Assembly (NCBI RefSeq): GCF_030929615.1
Contig: NZ_JAVFVU010000003.1
Span: forward strand, 248,001-312,000
Direction: 5' to 3'
DNA from: Dyadobacter sp. LHD-138
Lineage (GTDB): Bacteria > Bacteroidota > Bacteroidia > Cytophagales > Spirosomataceae
Length of the DNA stretch: 64,000 nt
The notes under the pieces are model-generated. The model was not told where the DNA came from. It searched no databases and worked only from the letters and a program-made list of their open reading frames with translations. Position numbers and translations under genes: made by a program. Of this stretch, positions 18,576-28,111 are shown piece after piece. How positions within the stretch are numbered: position 1 is the first letter of the stretch; each line of letters begins with the position of its first letter.

Positions 18576-21500
18576 TTAAAAATTGAAATTAAGACCCAGC
18601 GCCACCGTCCTTGGAATCGGATAAGGACTCACGTCGACACCTTCTTTCAACCCACTCAAACCATTCAGACTTGCTTCAGGATTGGCTCCCTTGTATTTCG
18701 TTAAAATAAAGGCCTGTTGCATGCTTATGAAAACGCGCGCTTTCGCAACGCTCCTGATTTTGGGCAGTGTGTAACCTAGCGTGACGTTTTTCAGCGTCAC
18801 GTAAGAGGCGTCCAGCACCAGCCGATCCTGATTGCTTCGCGGAAATGAGGTAGTACCTGACAAGGAACGGCCGACAATTCCGGCGCCCGGGTTTTCAGGT
18901 GAACGCCACCGGTCTTTCATGTACTTTTCGACATTGAAAATACCTTCCAGTGTTTCAGACCATTCTGCAAGCGAGTAGTACATTTTGTTGCCATAGGCGC
19001 CAGAGAAAACGAGGTTCAGATCAAAATTTTTATAAGTCAGGCTGTTGTTGATCCCAAACAAAAATTTGGGACTTGGGTTTCCGATGTATGTTCTATCCAG
19101 CGTATTGATGACGCCGTCACCATTCAGATCCTTCATACGCATTGTCCCAACCTGGGAAGTACTGTGTTTGGGCTGTGAATCAAATTCGGACTGATTTCTA
19201 TAAATGCCATCAAAAACATAACCAAAAAACTGACCCATGGGATGTCCAACTTCCGTTTTCCAGATATCCGATGAATATTCACCGATACCACCGATCGGCG
19301 TGTTATTGGTGCCTAGCTTCATCACTTTGTTTCTGTTGACTGACACATTAAAGTCGGTGCTCCATTTCAGGTCGCCCACGAAATTCTTGGTTGTAGCGCC
19401 GAATTCATATCCCCAGAAATGGAATTCTCCGATGTTGTCCTGTATGTTGGAAAAACCGGCTCCATTTGGAATATCAACCTGATAAAGCATGTTTTTAGTA
19501 CTCTTGTTATAATAATCGAGCGTTAGTGAGATGCGATCGTTAAACAACCCGATATCCAGGCCGACATCCATACCACGGGTCGTTTCCCAGGTTAGTTTTG
19601 TGTTGCCGATCGAGGAAGGACTGCGCCCCTGTACCAGCCCACCACCCAAAACATAGTTTGTCGAAGCGATGTTTCCGAACTGGCTGTAATTTCCGATGTT
19701 GAAGTTACCGGCGTCACCAAATTCCGTCCTCAGTTTCAGGTAACTCAGCTTTTGCCAGCGTTGTGCGAACGCCTCGTCAGAGATGATCCAGCCGGCGGAA
19801 ATGGATGGAAAAGTACCCCACCGGTTGTCAGACCCAAAACGTGAGGAACCGTCGCGACGAATGGAAGCGGCCAATAAATATTTGCCCTTGAAATTATAGT
19901 TTAATCTACTGTACATGGAAAGCAACGACCATTCTGTCGAGTTATTACTTCCACTTTTAAGCGCCGCTGCATCGATCCAGCTTACGGCGTCATCGGGAAA
20001 ACTCGTTCCGGTCAGTGCATTATACTCCTGCCTGAACAACTGGGCAGAATAACCGAGAAGCACTTCTACGAAATGATCCCGGGCAATCGTTTTGTTGTAA
20101 TTCAGCGTATTTTCCGTCAGCCAGGATGTGTATTGGGTCGTGGCATAGGCACCTGTGGCCAGTTTGGGTGCATTGGCGAAGATCGTCCCCACCGTTGAAG
20201 GACTGAAAATCCGCTGTTTTTTATTTTCCAGATCGATGGAAACAGAACTTTTAAACCGGAAGTCAGTTAAAAAGTCCGCCTGTACGTAAGCACTGCTCAA
20301 GAGCCTGGTGGAGCTTGTCCGGTTTGTAGCTTCTTCCAAGGATCGCTTCCAGTTTGGAAATGTAAATAAACCGGGACCGGTAAAACTCACTTTCCTTGTG
20401 CCATCCGGATTGGTGTCATCAGGAGAAAAGATCGGCGGTGTAATGATGGCAGAGTAAATCAGACTGTAAAATCCGTCGCCCGTGGGATTATCCAGCGCCT
20501 GAGAAGTCGGATTATTGCCTGTCTGATATGTTGGCGCAATATTCACTCCGACTTTCAAGGCTTTGTTAATTTTGTATTCATTATTTGATCGTAAAGAAAA
20601 ACGCTGAAAATCCGAATTGATGATCGAGCCTTTTTCTTTATAATAGCCAAGCGTGGTCGCCGTGCTGAAATTATCCTTATTGGAAAGCAGGGAAAGATTG
20701 TAACTATTCTGGCCCGCAGGACGTAAAAGCTCCTCATACCAATCTGTACTTTTACCCGTATACGCATCAGGATTTTGATAGAGTTCAGGAATGTTGCCTG
20801 TGTAACCTTCGTATTTGATCTTGTCTTCAAAAATCGATTTTCTATCCTGTAAAAACTCCTTTGCGTTCATCAGCTTTGCACGACCTCTTTGCGGCACTTT
20901 GGCCACGCCATAAGTTGCACTGAACTGTATTGAAGTTTTGCCTGGTTTGGCCTGTTTTGTTGTGATCAAAACTACGCCGTTGGCCGCCCGCGAGCCGTAC
21001 AAAGCCGCAGCGGAAGCACCTTTCAGGATTGAAAAACTTTCAATTTCATTCGGATTGATGTTGTTAATACCACCAACAATTGGGAAACCGTCGACAACAT
21101 AAAGCGGGTTATTACCCGCATTGATAGACGCCGCACCACGGATCCGGATCGAAATACCGCCGCCCGGTACGCCTGTCGACTGATTGATCTGAACACCGGC
21201 AACCCTGCCCTGTAATTTTTGAGCGAACTGCCCGACAGGCTGATCTTCAAGCTGCGCGGCCTGAATGGTTGCGATCGAGCCCGTTACTTCCCGTTGCTTT
21301 TGCGTTCCGTAACCGACTACAATAATTTCTTCCAGGGCTTTGTCCTCCGGCACAAGTGAGGCAGAGATTTCACTTCGCACGCCGACAACAATTTCTTTAC
21401 TTTTATAGCCTACAAAACTGAAAATCAACGCGGCATTGTCATCAGGTACTTCAATTGCGTATTTGCCTTCTGCATCGGTCGTGCTTCCTTTTTGTGTTCC

Positions 21501-21995
21501 TTTCAAAATAACATTAACACCGGGCAGCGCGACACCTTTTTCGTCCGTAATCTTTCCGGTCATTATTTTTTCTACAAAAACTACCTCGTTGTTTTCGGTT
21601 AAACCCACATCTTTCTTATTCAGTTTTCCAGTGATCAGCTCCGTTGATAACACCACCTTGCTCCCAACAAGCTCGTACTTAACTTTCAACGGAGTAAGAA
21701 GCTGGTTTAGGACTTGTGAAAGTGTCGTATTGTTCTCGTGAATTGAAACACGCTGAGTCGAACCGATCACCTGCGAACTGTATATAAATCGCACTTCTGT
21801 GGCCTTCTCGATATCTTCAAACACCTTTTTTATCTGTTTGTTTTGGGCGTCAAGCGTCAGCCGCCTGTCCAGATACTGCTGTGCATTGGAGTTATGCGCG
21901 TAAGATACGCCCATCATCATCACCATGGCCAACCCTTGCGTCAAAGAGAATTTCATCAGTTTAATTCCGAATTGTCGGATAGCATATTTTTTCAT
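18576..21995 (-). CDS. SusC/RagA-family TonB-dependent transporter with STN domain
   Basis: The frame opens at 22100, but the start at ATG 21995 (MKKYAIRQFGIKLMKF) is chosen because a normal signal peptide follows; this gives 1139 aa. After the signal comes an STN domain (RRLTLDAQNKQIKKVFEDIEKATEVRFIY), then CarboxypepD_reg (GKITDEKGVALPGVNVILKG), a plug with ESFSILKGASAAALYGSRAANG and a large barrel ending LGLNFNF. The STN domain is the one that signals to a FecR-type anti-sigma factor, and the genes for FecR and an ECF sigma lie directly upstream on the same strand. Transport and its own transcription are therefore probably linked by trans-envelope signalling. Confidence 0.95.
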   Translation of the reverse strand: MKKYAIRQFGIKLMKFSLTQGLAMVMMMGVSYAHNSNAQQYLDRRLTLDAQNKQIKKVFEDIEKATEVRFIYSSQVIGSTQRVSIHENNTTLSQVLNQLLTPLKVKYELVGSKVVLSTELITGKLNKKDVGLTENNEVVFVEKIMTGKITDEKGVALPGVNVILKGTQKGSTTDAEGKYAIEVPDDNAALIFSFVGYKSKEIVVGVRSEISASLVPEDKALEEIIVVGYGTQKQREVTGSIATIQAAQLEDQPVGQFAQKLQGRVAGVQINQSTGVPGGGISIRIRGAASINAGNNPLYVVDGFPIVGGINNINPNEIESFSILKGASAAALYGSRAANGVVLITTKQAKPGKTSIQFSATYGVAKVPQRGRAKLMNAKEFLQDRKSIFEDKIKYEGYTGNIPELYQNPDAYTGKSTDWYEELLRPAGQNSYNLSLLSNKDNFSTATTLGYYKEKGSIINSDFQRFSLRSNNEYKINKALKVGVNIAPTYQTGNNPTSQALDNPTGDGFYSLIYSAIITPPIFSPDDTNPDGTRKVSFTGPGLFTFPNWKRSLEEATNRTSSTRLLSSAYVQADFLTDFRFKSSVSIDLENKKQRIFSPSTVGTIFANAPKLATGAYATTQYTSWLTENTLNYNKTIARDHFVEVLLGYSAQLFRQEYNALTGTSFPDDAVSWIDAAALKSGSNNSTEWSLLSMYSRLNYNFKGKYLLAASIRRDGSSRFGSDNRWGTFPSISAGWIISDEAFAQRWQKLSYLKLRTEFGDAGNFNIGNYSQFGNIASTNYVLGGGLVQGRSPSSIGNTKLTWETTRGMDVGLDIGLFNDRISLTLDYYNKSTKNMLYQVDIPNGAGFSNIQDNIGEFHFWGYEFGATTKNFVGDLKWSTDFNVSVNRNKVMKLGTNNTPIGGIGEYSSDIWKTEVGHPMGQFFGYVFDGIYRNQSEFDSQPKHSTSQVGTMRMKDLNGDGVINTLDRTYIGNPSPKFLFGINNSLTYKNFDLNLVFSGAYGNKMYYSLAEWSETLEGIFNVEKYMKDRWRSPENPGAGIVGRSLSGTTSFPRSNQDRLVLDASYVTLKNVTLGYTLPKIRSVAKARVFISMQQAFILTKYKGANPEASLNGLSGLKEGVDVSPYPIPRTVALGLNFNF

Positions 21996-22167
21996 AGTTT
22001 TGTTAAAGGTTTCAGGTTCTCTTACGGGACTTTTTTCACTGAATTGATACTTTGGCGAGCGGAGATTCAGTGTTTTAACCTTTCGGCAATGGCTGGCCAT
22101 TGCCGATTTTTTTGCTTTCAGGTCATAAGATTAAGGGTTAGGAATTAGAGATTTTTGTCTAAGAATT

Positions 22168-23265
22168 TCAATCACACCCACTACCAGAAATGGCGATCTG
22201 GCCGTCGACGATCTCATAACTTGCCGATACTGTTTTGCAAAGCAGATCGAGCTTTTCGTAAAGCGTTTCGTTGGCGAGTGTTGCCGTAATATGGCATTTT
22301 TCAAAGTTTTGTTCATCAAACTGTATCGGAATCCCATAGCCTTTTTCCAGCTCTTTAAAAATCACAGGCAAAGGAACTTCATCATAGAAGTAGTTGACAA
22401 CCTTATTTTCCTTCGCTATCACGATCGGATTGGATACCAGTGTTTTGGAAAGTTGTCGAACTCCTTTTTCAAATATTGCCGCCTGGTTTACCGTCAGTAT
22501 TAGGCCATTCAATTCTCTGCTATTGACGGTTCCTGAGGGTTTTTCGGAGTATACTGATACTTTTCCTGATAAAACCTGAACACTGATCTTTTTGTCTTTT
22601 TCAAAGGCACGGACCACAAACCTTGTACCCAGCACCTTGGTAACCATTTCACCGGCATACACCATAAAAGGCTGAGAAGTATGGGTGACGGAAAAATTGG
22701 CCTCTCCGGTCAGGTAGACCTTTCGCGAATTCCCGGTAAACTGCGAAGGATACCGGAGTCTGCTATTGGGACTCAAAATAACAACCGAATGATCACTCAA
22801 AATCAACCGTAAAGGGTTGTCGGAATCGTTTGTCGTTTCCGCCATCTGGTTGATTACCAGCGCAGATAAAAGTGGAGATTTATCTGCGTAAAAAAAGTAC
22901 GCTCCCAGGAAAATTCCTAAAATCAGCAACGCCGCGATGCCCGAAAATTTCAGCCATACAGGCCATATTTTCAAAATTTTGTCCCCCGGATAAGATCGTG
23001 ATGAAAATCCATTAATCTTTCCAGCAGCTCTTAGAAATTTGTCAACTTCTTCTTCAATTTCGGCCTCAATAATGTGCTCGTCGTCAACATTTGTGACCAG
23101 GATGATCTGTTGGGCATTTTTTAACATCTCCTTCTTGTCAGGATGCGTCTCCATAAAGGCCTTCCAGAATTCTTCGCTATCGCCCCTCCCCTGGACCCAG
23201 TTCCTGAAATCTTCGTCACCGACGAAGTCCTCCATTGTATAAGCGGTATAATTTTTCATGGCCAT
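22168..23265 (-). CDS. FecR-family anti-sigma factor
   Basis: 365 aa. A cytoplasmic N-terminal domain (about residues 1-100) binds sigma. One transmembrane helix follows (about 109-128, LKFSGIAALLILGIFLGAYFFY). The periplasmic FecR domain includes LTGEANFSVTHTSQPFMVYAGEMVTKVLGTRFVVRAF. A C-terminal DUF4974 region, YFYDEVPLPVIFKELEKGYGI, resembles STN and contacts the transporter. It lies 30 bp after the sigma gene and 172 bp before the chosen start of the STN-bearing SusC gene. The start could be either Met1 or Met3. Confidence 0.93.
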   Translation of the reverse strand: MAMKNYTAYTMEDFVGDEDFRNWVQGRGDSEEFWKAFMETHPDKKEMLKNAQQIILVTNVDDEHIIEAEIEEEVDKFLRAAGKINGFSSRSYPGDKILKIWPVWLKFSGIAALLILGIFLGAYFFYADKSPLLSALVINQMAETTNDSDNPLRLILSDHSVVILSPNSRLRYPSQFTGNSRKVYLTGEANFSVTHTSQPFMVYAGEMVTKVLGTRFVVRAFEKDKKISVQVLSGKVSVYSEKPSGTVNSRELNGLILTVNQAAIFEKGVRQLSKTLVSNPIVIAKENKVVNYFYDEVPLPVIFKELEKGYGIPIQFDEQNFEKCHITATLANETLYEKLDLLCKTVSASYEIVDGQIAISGSGCD

Positions 23266-23295
23266 CTGATGTTTCTTTTCATTAAGGTGTTACAT

Positions 23296-23922
23296 TTAGA
23301 AAATCCATATAGCAGTGAAAAGCGTCAAAACAGGCCAGTGCTTTCTCAAATTATTAAGCGATTTTTGAAACAGGTTATATGCCGATTGCCTGCCCAAATT
23401 CATGACATCTGCGATCTCTTCAAAGCTGAGATTCTGGTGAAAACGAAGATAAATAAGTTCTTTCTGCCGCTTTGGCAAATGATTCATCGCAGCTTCAAGC
23501 TTCCTTATCTGATAAATCTCATGCTCTTCTTCGATCATCCGCATGTCTGCCGAAAACTCCACAGAAAACGAATAATCCTCCTGGATGCTGGATTGCAGCA
23601 TCACGTGCTTGTTGGTGAGATCGCGCAGCATGTGGCTTTTCAAAACCATCAGCAAATATGCCCGTACATTTTCGACAGCCGGAATGGACTCATGCAGCCT
23701 CCACAAGTTTAGAAACACCTCCTGGATACAATCTTTTACCAGTTCCCGTTCGTTATGAAGTCGCATGCCCCAGTGAAAAAGATCCGGATAATAACCCTGC
23801 ATAAGTTTACCGAGCGACTGGATATTGCCGCGCTGATATTCTTCCCAAAGTTGCTTTCCTTCAATTACGGTAAGACGTTTCCTCATAATGGGCTCTTTAT
23901 TTAAAGAGTGCTCTTCAGGCAA
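23296..23922 (-). CDS. ECF-type RNA polymerase sigma factor
   Basis: 208 aa from the first ATG; an internal ATG at 23886 (MRKRLTVIEG) is an equally good start. Region 2 is FHWGMRLHNERELVKDCIQEVFLNLWRL. Region 4 is LEAAMNHLPKRQKELIYLRFHQNLSFEEIADVMNLGRQSAYNLFQKSLNNLRK with its helix-turn-helix. This is the Bacteroidota ECF group encoded next to FecR and SusC. It should direct transcription of the SusC-SusD-DUF1553-DUF1501 genes when released by FecR. Confidence 0.94.
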   Translation of the reverse strand: MPEEHSLNKEPIMRKRLTVIEGKQLWEEYQRGNIQSLGKLMQGYYPDLFHWGMRLHNERELVKDCIQEVFLNLWRLHESIPAVENVRAYLLMVLKSHMLRDLTNKHVMLQSSIQEDYSFSVEFSADMRMIEEEHEIYQIRKLEAAMNHLPKRQKELIYLRFHQNLSFEEIADVMNLGRQSAYNLFQKSLNNLRKHWPVLTLFTAIWIF

Positions 23923-24339
23923 AACCTAACCCATTGTTTGGTGATTTATTTATAAAAAATAATAAAATAATTAAATATAAACCTGTTTACTAAATTTTAT
24001 TAGTATGAATTGCTTGTAAAAAAAGAGGGCGTCCCTCACCCATTGAGGCATACTTGGAGAATTCAAGCGCCTTGTCCATCCAATTTCCTGGCAGGTTTGT
24101 TAGTCCCAACCAGGGAGGACAGCAAATCAATCATTTGTCTTCAATTAAAATGTCCGATTTTGTGATCTTTATTCACTTTTTAACTGGTCACAGGCACCGA
24201 AATATCCCCTTTGGGCAAACAATGAATTTTTATTTATTAATTTAGCAACAGACAGATGACGATGAAGCCCCATCGCCAAACTGTCGTCATTGGTCGCAAT
24301 GAATAGCGCTGGCAAAAACCTTAAACAGACGACAGAAAT
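23923..24339. other. intergenic region between divergent genes
   Basis: About 417 bp between the sigma gene (minus) and the DUF5694 gene (plus), holding the promoters of both. No credible gene; the left third is very AT-rich. The only structure I see is the short hairpin listed at 24018-24037. Confidence 0.5.
24018..24037 (-). terminator. short terminator-like hairpin upstream of the ECF sigma gene
   Basis: GAGGG (24025-24029) and CCCTC (24033-24037) with loop CGT, next to a 7-A run on the plus strand. Read on the minus strand this is a 5-bp GC stem followed by a T-run, about 95 bp before the sigma gene start. It could be an attenuator in the sigma mRNA leader or a chance structure. Confidence 0.35.
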
Positions 24340-25392
24340 ATGAGGCACTTCATCTTTCTTATTTTTTTCATATCGGTTAACACCTTTGCGCAATCAGTAG
24401 ACATTATGCTGATAGGCGTTTCCCATAACTATAGTAAGTACCCTAAACAGGATTTTTCCGGCATTTATAATAAGATCAAAAAATTCGAACCTGATGCTTT
24501 TTTTGGCGAGTTCCTCAGTAAGGAAGATGAGCGGCTTGTGATGGATTATTGGTGTAAGCAGGACAATATCAAACGGCTAAACATACTGACCAACAATCGA
24601 AGTATAGCAATAGCATCGCTATCTAAAACCATTGACAGTTTAAAAAAAATATCCTTATCAAAACCGGAAGACTATCAGGTAAAAACTGATTTAGCCCATG
24701 CTTATTATCTTGATCAGGATGTCGCAAATGGCCACTATCAATTCTGGCAAGTTTTCAATAAACTTCAGAAAAGACCCGATGCTGAACTGGAAAACTACGT
24801 CAATAAATTACTTAGTCCTCAATTGGATACAACAGGGCGAAGCATGAGAAGATTGAAAACTTCCGAATATGCACTGATAGCATTTCCAATGATGCAGGAA
24901 ATGGGAATCCAGGAATTGCTGCCTATGGATTGCCAGGATTATGATTTGAATTGGGGAGCATCCTGGGCAGCATTCGATTCAAAATTCAATTTGGTAAAAA
25001 AAGATACCACTACGTCCTTTACGAAAGAACTGAAATCAAATTTGGCTACTATCAATAATGGTTTTGAAAAATATCAAAGTATCGAAAAATCTTCAAAAAC
25101 CATAACCGAATGGTTAAACACGGACGAGGCATCTGCCATTTCTGCCACAGGAGATTTTTATTTGCCAGAGATGTATGAGATGAAGAACTTTCCAAAAGAA
25201 GAAATGCTTTCAAAAATACATTGGTGGATCATGAGGAATAAGGGAATGTGTGACAATGTTGTCAATAGAGCGAGAGTAGCAGAAGCGAAAAAAGTGGTCG
25301 TTATTGTCGGGGCCAATCATAAACAATACATGCAAGATATTTTCAAAACTATGCCCAATGTAAGGGTAAGAAATATCAGTGAATTTAAATAA
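24340..25392 (+). CDS. DUF5694 domain protein, exported
   Basis: 350 aa. Signal peptide about residues 1-17 (ending NTFAQ), then VDIMLIGVSHNYSKYPKQDF, the GxxH-type opening block of DUF5694. FDPDAFFGE-like residues follow (KFEPDAFFGEFLSKEDERLVMDY), and the C-terminus ends with VVIVGANHKQYMQDIFKTMPNVRV. The layout (G.sH near the N-terminus, GA.H near the C-terminus) is like that of TraB/EreA-type hydrolases, so a distant relation to that fold is likely. No enzymatic function is known. It is monocistronic. Confidence 0.8.
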   Translation: MRHFIFLIFFISVNTFAQSVDIMLIGVSHNYSKYPKQDFSGIYNKIKKFEPDAFFGEFLSKEDERLVMDYWCKQDNIKRLNILTNNRSIAIASLSKTIDSLKKISLSKPEDYQVKTDLAHAYYLDQDVANGHYQFWQVFNKLQKRPDAELENYVNKLLSPQLDTTGRSMRRLKTSEYALIAFPMMQEMGIQELLPMDCQDYDLNWGASWAAFDSKFNLVKKDTTTSFTKELKSNLATINNGFEKYQSIEKSSKTITEWLNTDEASAISATGDFYLPEMYEMKNFPKEEMLSKIHWWIMRNKGMCDNVVNRARVAEAKKVVVIVGANHKQYMQDIFKTMPNVRVRNISEFK

Positions 25393-25712
25393 CTTGAACC
25401 CGGTTTAAGCAGACCTATTTAGAACAGATGGCCTAAATTCATAGCCCAACAATACTCTGCCGCGCGCATTCTACTAATATTACAACCTTCGATTTTTCCA
25501 GCATTTCCTGCTGCATTTGCACTAAATGTATGGTTGTATCCATCCGACGAACCCATGTTGGAGAATTCGGAGCCACTGCGAAAATTAAAAACAGGCCGTT
25601 TCGGCTGGATATTTGTCAGTAAAAATCCCTGCGTACACTTTTCTTCCAGACGGATAAAAGTGTACGCAGGGCAAAGCAAAATGTCCGGTAAAGAAGCTTA
25701 ATGTAGAAAATC
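25393..25712. other. intergenic region between convergent genes
   Basis: 320 bp with no supportable gene. An 86-codon minus-strand frame here has no recognisable features and covers the hairpin at 25627-25671. That strong hairpin is the only clear element. Confidence 0.5.
25627..25671 (-). terminator. 16-bp perfect hairpin, terminator of the DUF6807 gene
   Basis: Arms CCCTGCGTACACTTTT (25627-25642) and AAAAGTGTACGCAGGG (25656-25671) with a 13-nt loop. On the minus strand the stem is followed by ATTTTTACTG. It begins 42 bp after the stop of the minus-strand gene at 25713-26720. Confidence 0.75.
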
Positions 25713-26720
25713 CTAGTCTTTCAGAACTTGTAAATAGTCCTGATATGCGCCCTCGATGTCGGCTTTTGCACCTTTTGGTTTACAATAGATCAAAACGCCA
25801 TAACCAAGCTCAAATTTCTCGCCTTTTTTTACAGCAATGGAGCTTTTCTCGCCCTGTTTCATGGCCTCCCTGCCGAAAGCATTGGCCACCATCAAACCAT
25901 AATCACGCGTATGAAACCAGCTCGGACGGAAATTTCCCGGATCCGGCATAATGGTCACGCCCACCGTTTTATCATCAACAATGCCGCTGTAATCCACCCA
26001 TTTGGAAGCTTTCCCCCAAGTTCCCTCGCCTTCTTTCAAGCCTTCTGCATTGGTCAAATGCCCTTTTCCGTATTGCACGGTAAACTTCGTATTGACGCGC
26101 ACACCAAGCCCCATTTCTTCCTGATCCCCAAAGGCCAGATCTGTTGACTCAGACGAAAAATTGCTGTTGGTCAGCAACAATGTGCCCGAAGGCCTGATCA
26201 AAATGGTATATTTCACCAGCTCGGCTAAAACCCTGTCTTTCCCATCCGCACTCATATAGTAATTTCTAACGGTAAATGAACCGGATCCCGCGCCACCTTT
26301 GGGCTGTTCAACAAACATTTCGTGCTCCACTTTTGATTTTAGGCGCCAATAATCGTTGCCGTTAATGTCGCCAAAACTGAGCCATATTCCAGGGTGAAAT
26401 GTGGCGTGATCTTTCGGATCACCTTCCTGGGGCGGATAATTACGGGTAACCTGAACGCCACAAGAGGATTTCACATGCGCAAAATACGGGCGGCTGATCT
26501 TGGGATCTTCGTATACATAGCTGGCAAAAGGCTTCCCGCCGATTGTGATCGTCAATTCCCCAGGTTTTTGCTGAAAAGCAACCACTGGCTGGCTGGAAGT
26601 TTTCTTTGCTTTTTGTGCTATGGCTTTGTCATGAACAAGCAACGTTGTACAAATCATTACACACAATATGCTTGTAAACTGTTTTAAAAAAGCGGTTAAG
26701 GTTGGATTTTCATTCATCAT
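25713..26720 (-). CDS. DUF6807 (PmoA-like) family protein, exported
   Basis: 335 aa. N-terminal signal peptide (hydrophobic stretch FLKQFTSILCVMICTTLLV, cleavage near AIAQK). The mature part contains FASYVYEDPKISRPYFAHVKSSCGVQVTRNYPPQEGDPKDHATFHPGIWLSFGDINGNDYW. The HP-x-GIW...G.iNG.D.W pattern and KP(Y/F)..P..t..G..vTR block are typical of DUF6807, named methane oxygenase PmoA in some databases without evidence of that activity. It is 37 bp downstream of an exported Gfo/Idh oxidoreductase gene, a pairing common in Bacteroidota carbohydrate loci. Substrate unknown. Confidence 0.85.
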   Translation of the reverse strand: MMNENPTLTAFLKQFTSILCVMICTTLLVHDKAIAQKAKKTSSQPVVAFQQKPGELTITIGGKPFASYVYEDPKISRPYFAHVKSSCGVQVTRNYPPQEGDPKDHATFHPGIWLSFGDINGNDYWRLKSKVEHEMFVEQPKGGAGSGSFTVRNYYMSADGKDRVLAELVKYTILIRPSGTLLLTNSNFSSESTDLAFGDQEEMGLGVRVNTKFTVQYGKGHLTNAEGLKEGEGTWGKASKWVDYSGIVDDKTVGVTIMPDPGNFRPSWFHTRDYGLMVANAFGREAMKQGEKSSIAVKKGEKFELGYGVLIYCKPKGAKADIEGAYQDYLQVLKD

Positions 26721-26757
26721 TCAAAAGGTTTAAATTTAGTTATAGCAAAAGTTTGGT

Positions 26758-28077
26758 TTAACCTTTCCAGGGAAGTTCGTAGCCTTTTCTATATTCACGG
26801 CCCAACAATGCATTGGCCTTGGCGTCGAATCCCGGTGATTTTATTGTAACTTTTAAAGGGTCATATTCCAGTGACGAAGCCCCGATGCGCGTCGCAATGT
26901 TGGCCAAAAGTGCCATGTTAGTCGCAATAGCACCCTTTTCTATCGGAGAATGTAGTTTTGAAGGATTATTTTCCCTCACCGCAGTCAGGAAATTAGGCAT
27001 GATTGGCTCTACAACATCCGGCGACTCGATTTTGATCTGCTCTTTCCCTTTTGTCACCACTACACCTGCACGACCAAACTCCATTTTACCATCCGTGCCA
27101 TAAGCCACGTTGCCATTGTCGTGGCCTTCGAGATTATAAGGTGTCCAAAGGCGCATCTCCCAGATAATCTGCGTGTCATCGTATTCGAAAATCGTGGTTT
27201 GCGTGTCAGGCGTCTGGTGGTCGTCATCGTAAAAATACTGGCCTCCGGAGGACACGACCCGTTTGGGATAGCGGTCTCCCAAAGCCCACACAGCCACGTC
27301 GATCTGGTGAACTCCGTCATTAGCGGCGTCGCCATTGCCATATTCCCAAAACCATCTCCAGTTGTAATGCCAGCGGTTTTTGGTAAATGACACTTTCGGG
27401 GCCGCTCCGAGCCAAAGATCATAATTCACTCCTTCCGGAACCGGCTCAGCCTGCGCCCGCCCGATCGCCTCACGATACTGATGGTCAATGGCCTTGATCG
27501 TGTGTACTTTACCAATAATGCCGTTTTGAAGCTGCTTCATACCTTCCATATGCGCACCATTACTCCGGCGTTGGGTACCGTGCTGAACGCATTTATTGAA
27601 ATGTTTTGAAGCTTTAACCAGCAAATTGGTCTCCTTAATGTTATGACTGCAGGGTTTTTCAACATAGACATGCTTTCCGGCCATCAATGCCCATAATGCA
27701 ATCGGGGTGTGCCAGTGGTCCGGTGAAGCAATCGACACAGAATCAATAGATTTGTCTTTTAGTAGTTCCCTAAAATCGCCATATTTCCTGATCTTATCCG
27801 CATTAGGCAAATCTTTTACCGCTTTTCCAAGTTGCTGAGGATCCACATCGCAAAGCGCCACGAGGTCGCAGCCTTTGGTGTTGGCAAAAGTTTTGACATG
27901 GTTTCGGCCCATGCTGCCCGTTCCGATGACCGCATGCCTGATCTGGTCACTTGGTGGTGTTTGCGACCATGCACTCTTCGCTATATACGGCGCTGCGATC
28001 ACGCCGATTCCCGCTGATTTGATAAAATTGCGCCGGGTTAACTCCCGGAGCGTTGTCTTGTCTGCATTGTTTTTCAT
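26758..28077 (-). CDS. Gfo/Idh/MocA family oxidoreductase, Tat-exported
   Basis: 439 aa. Twin-arginine signal TRRNFIKSAGIGVIAAPYIAKS about residues 14-35. The Rossmann NAD(P)-binding domain starts RHAVIGTGSMGRNHVKTF (GxGxxG). The EKPCSHN motif near residue 150 supplies the conserved catalytic Lys of the family, and the HYNWRWFWEYGNGDAANDGVHQIDVAVWALG block contains the later His. Family enzymes oxidise or epimerise sugars or cleave glycosides through redox steps. The Tat signal implies export with bound cofactor. It is followed by the DUF6807 gene, probably one operon. Confidence 0.93.
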   Translation of the reverse strand: MKNNADKTTLRELTRRNFIKSAGIGVIAAPYIAKSAWSQTPPSDQIRHAVIGTGSMGRNHVKTFANTKGCDLVALCDVDPQQLGKAVKDLPNADKIRKYGDFRELLKDKSIDSVSIASPDHWHTPIALWALMAGKHVYVEKPCSHNIKETNLLVKASKHFNKCVQHGTQRRSNGAHMEGMKQLQNGIIGKVHTIKAIDHQYREAIGRAQAEPVPEGVNYDLWLGAAPKVSFTKNRWHYNWRWFWEYGNGDAANDGVHQIDVAVWALGDRYPKRVVSSGGQYFYDDDHQTPDTQTTIFEYDDTQIIWEMRLWTPYNLEGHDNGNVAYGTDGKMEFGRAGVVVTKGKEQIKIESPDVVEPIMPNFLTAVRENNPSKLHSPIEKGAIATNMALLANIATRIGASSLEYDPLKVTIKSPGFDAKANALLGREYRKGYELPWKG

Positions 28078-28111
28078 TTTATCGGATTTAGCACGTATTA
28101 ATACTAGATAT

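Noticed and set aside
25419-25679. 86-codon minus-strand frame between DUF5694 and DUF6807 genes
   Set aside because: It contains the long terminator hairpin and has no recognisable features.
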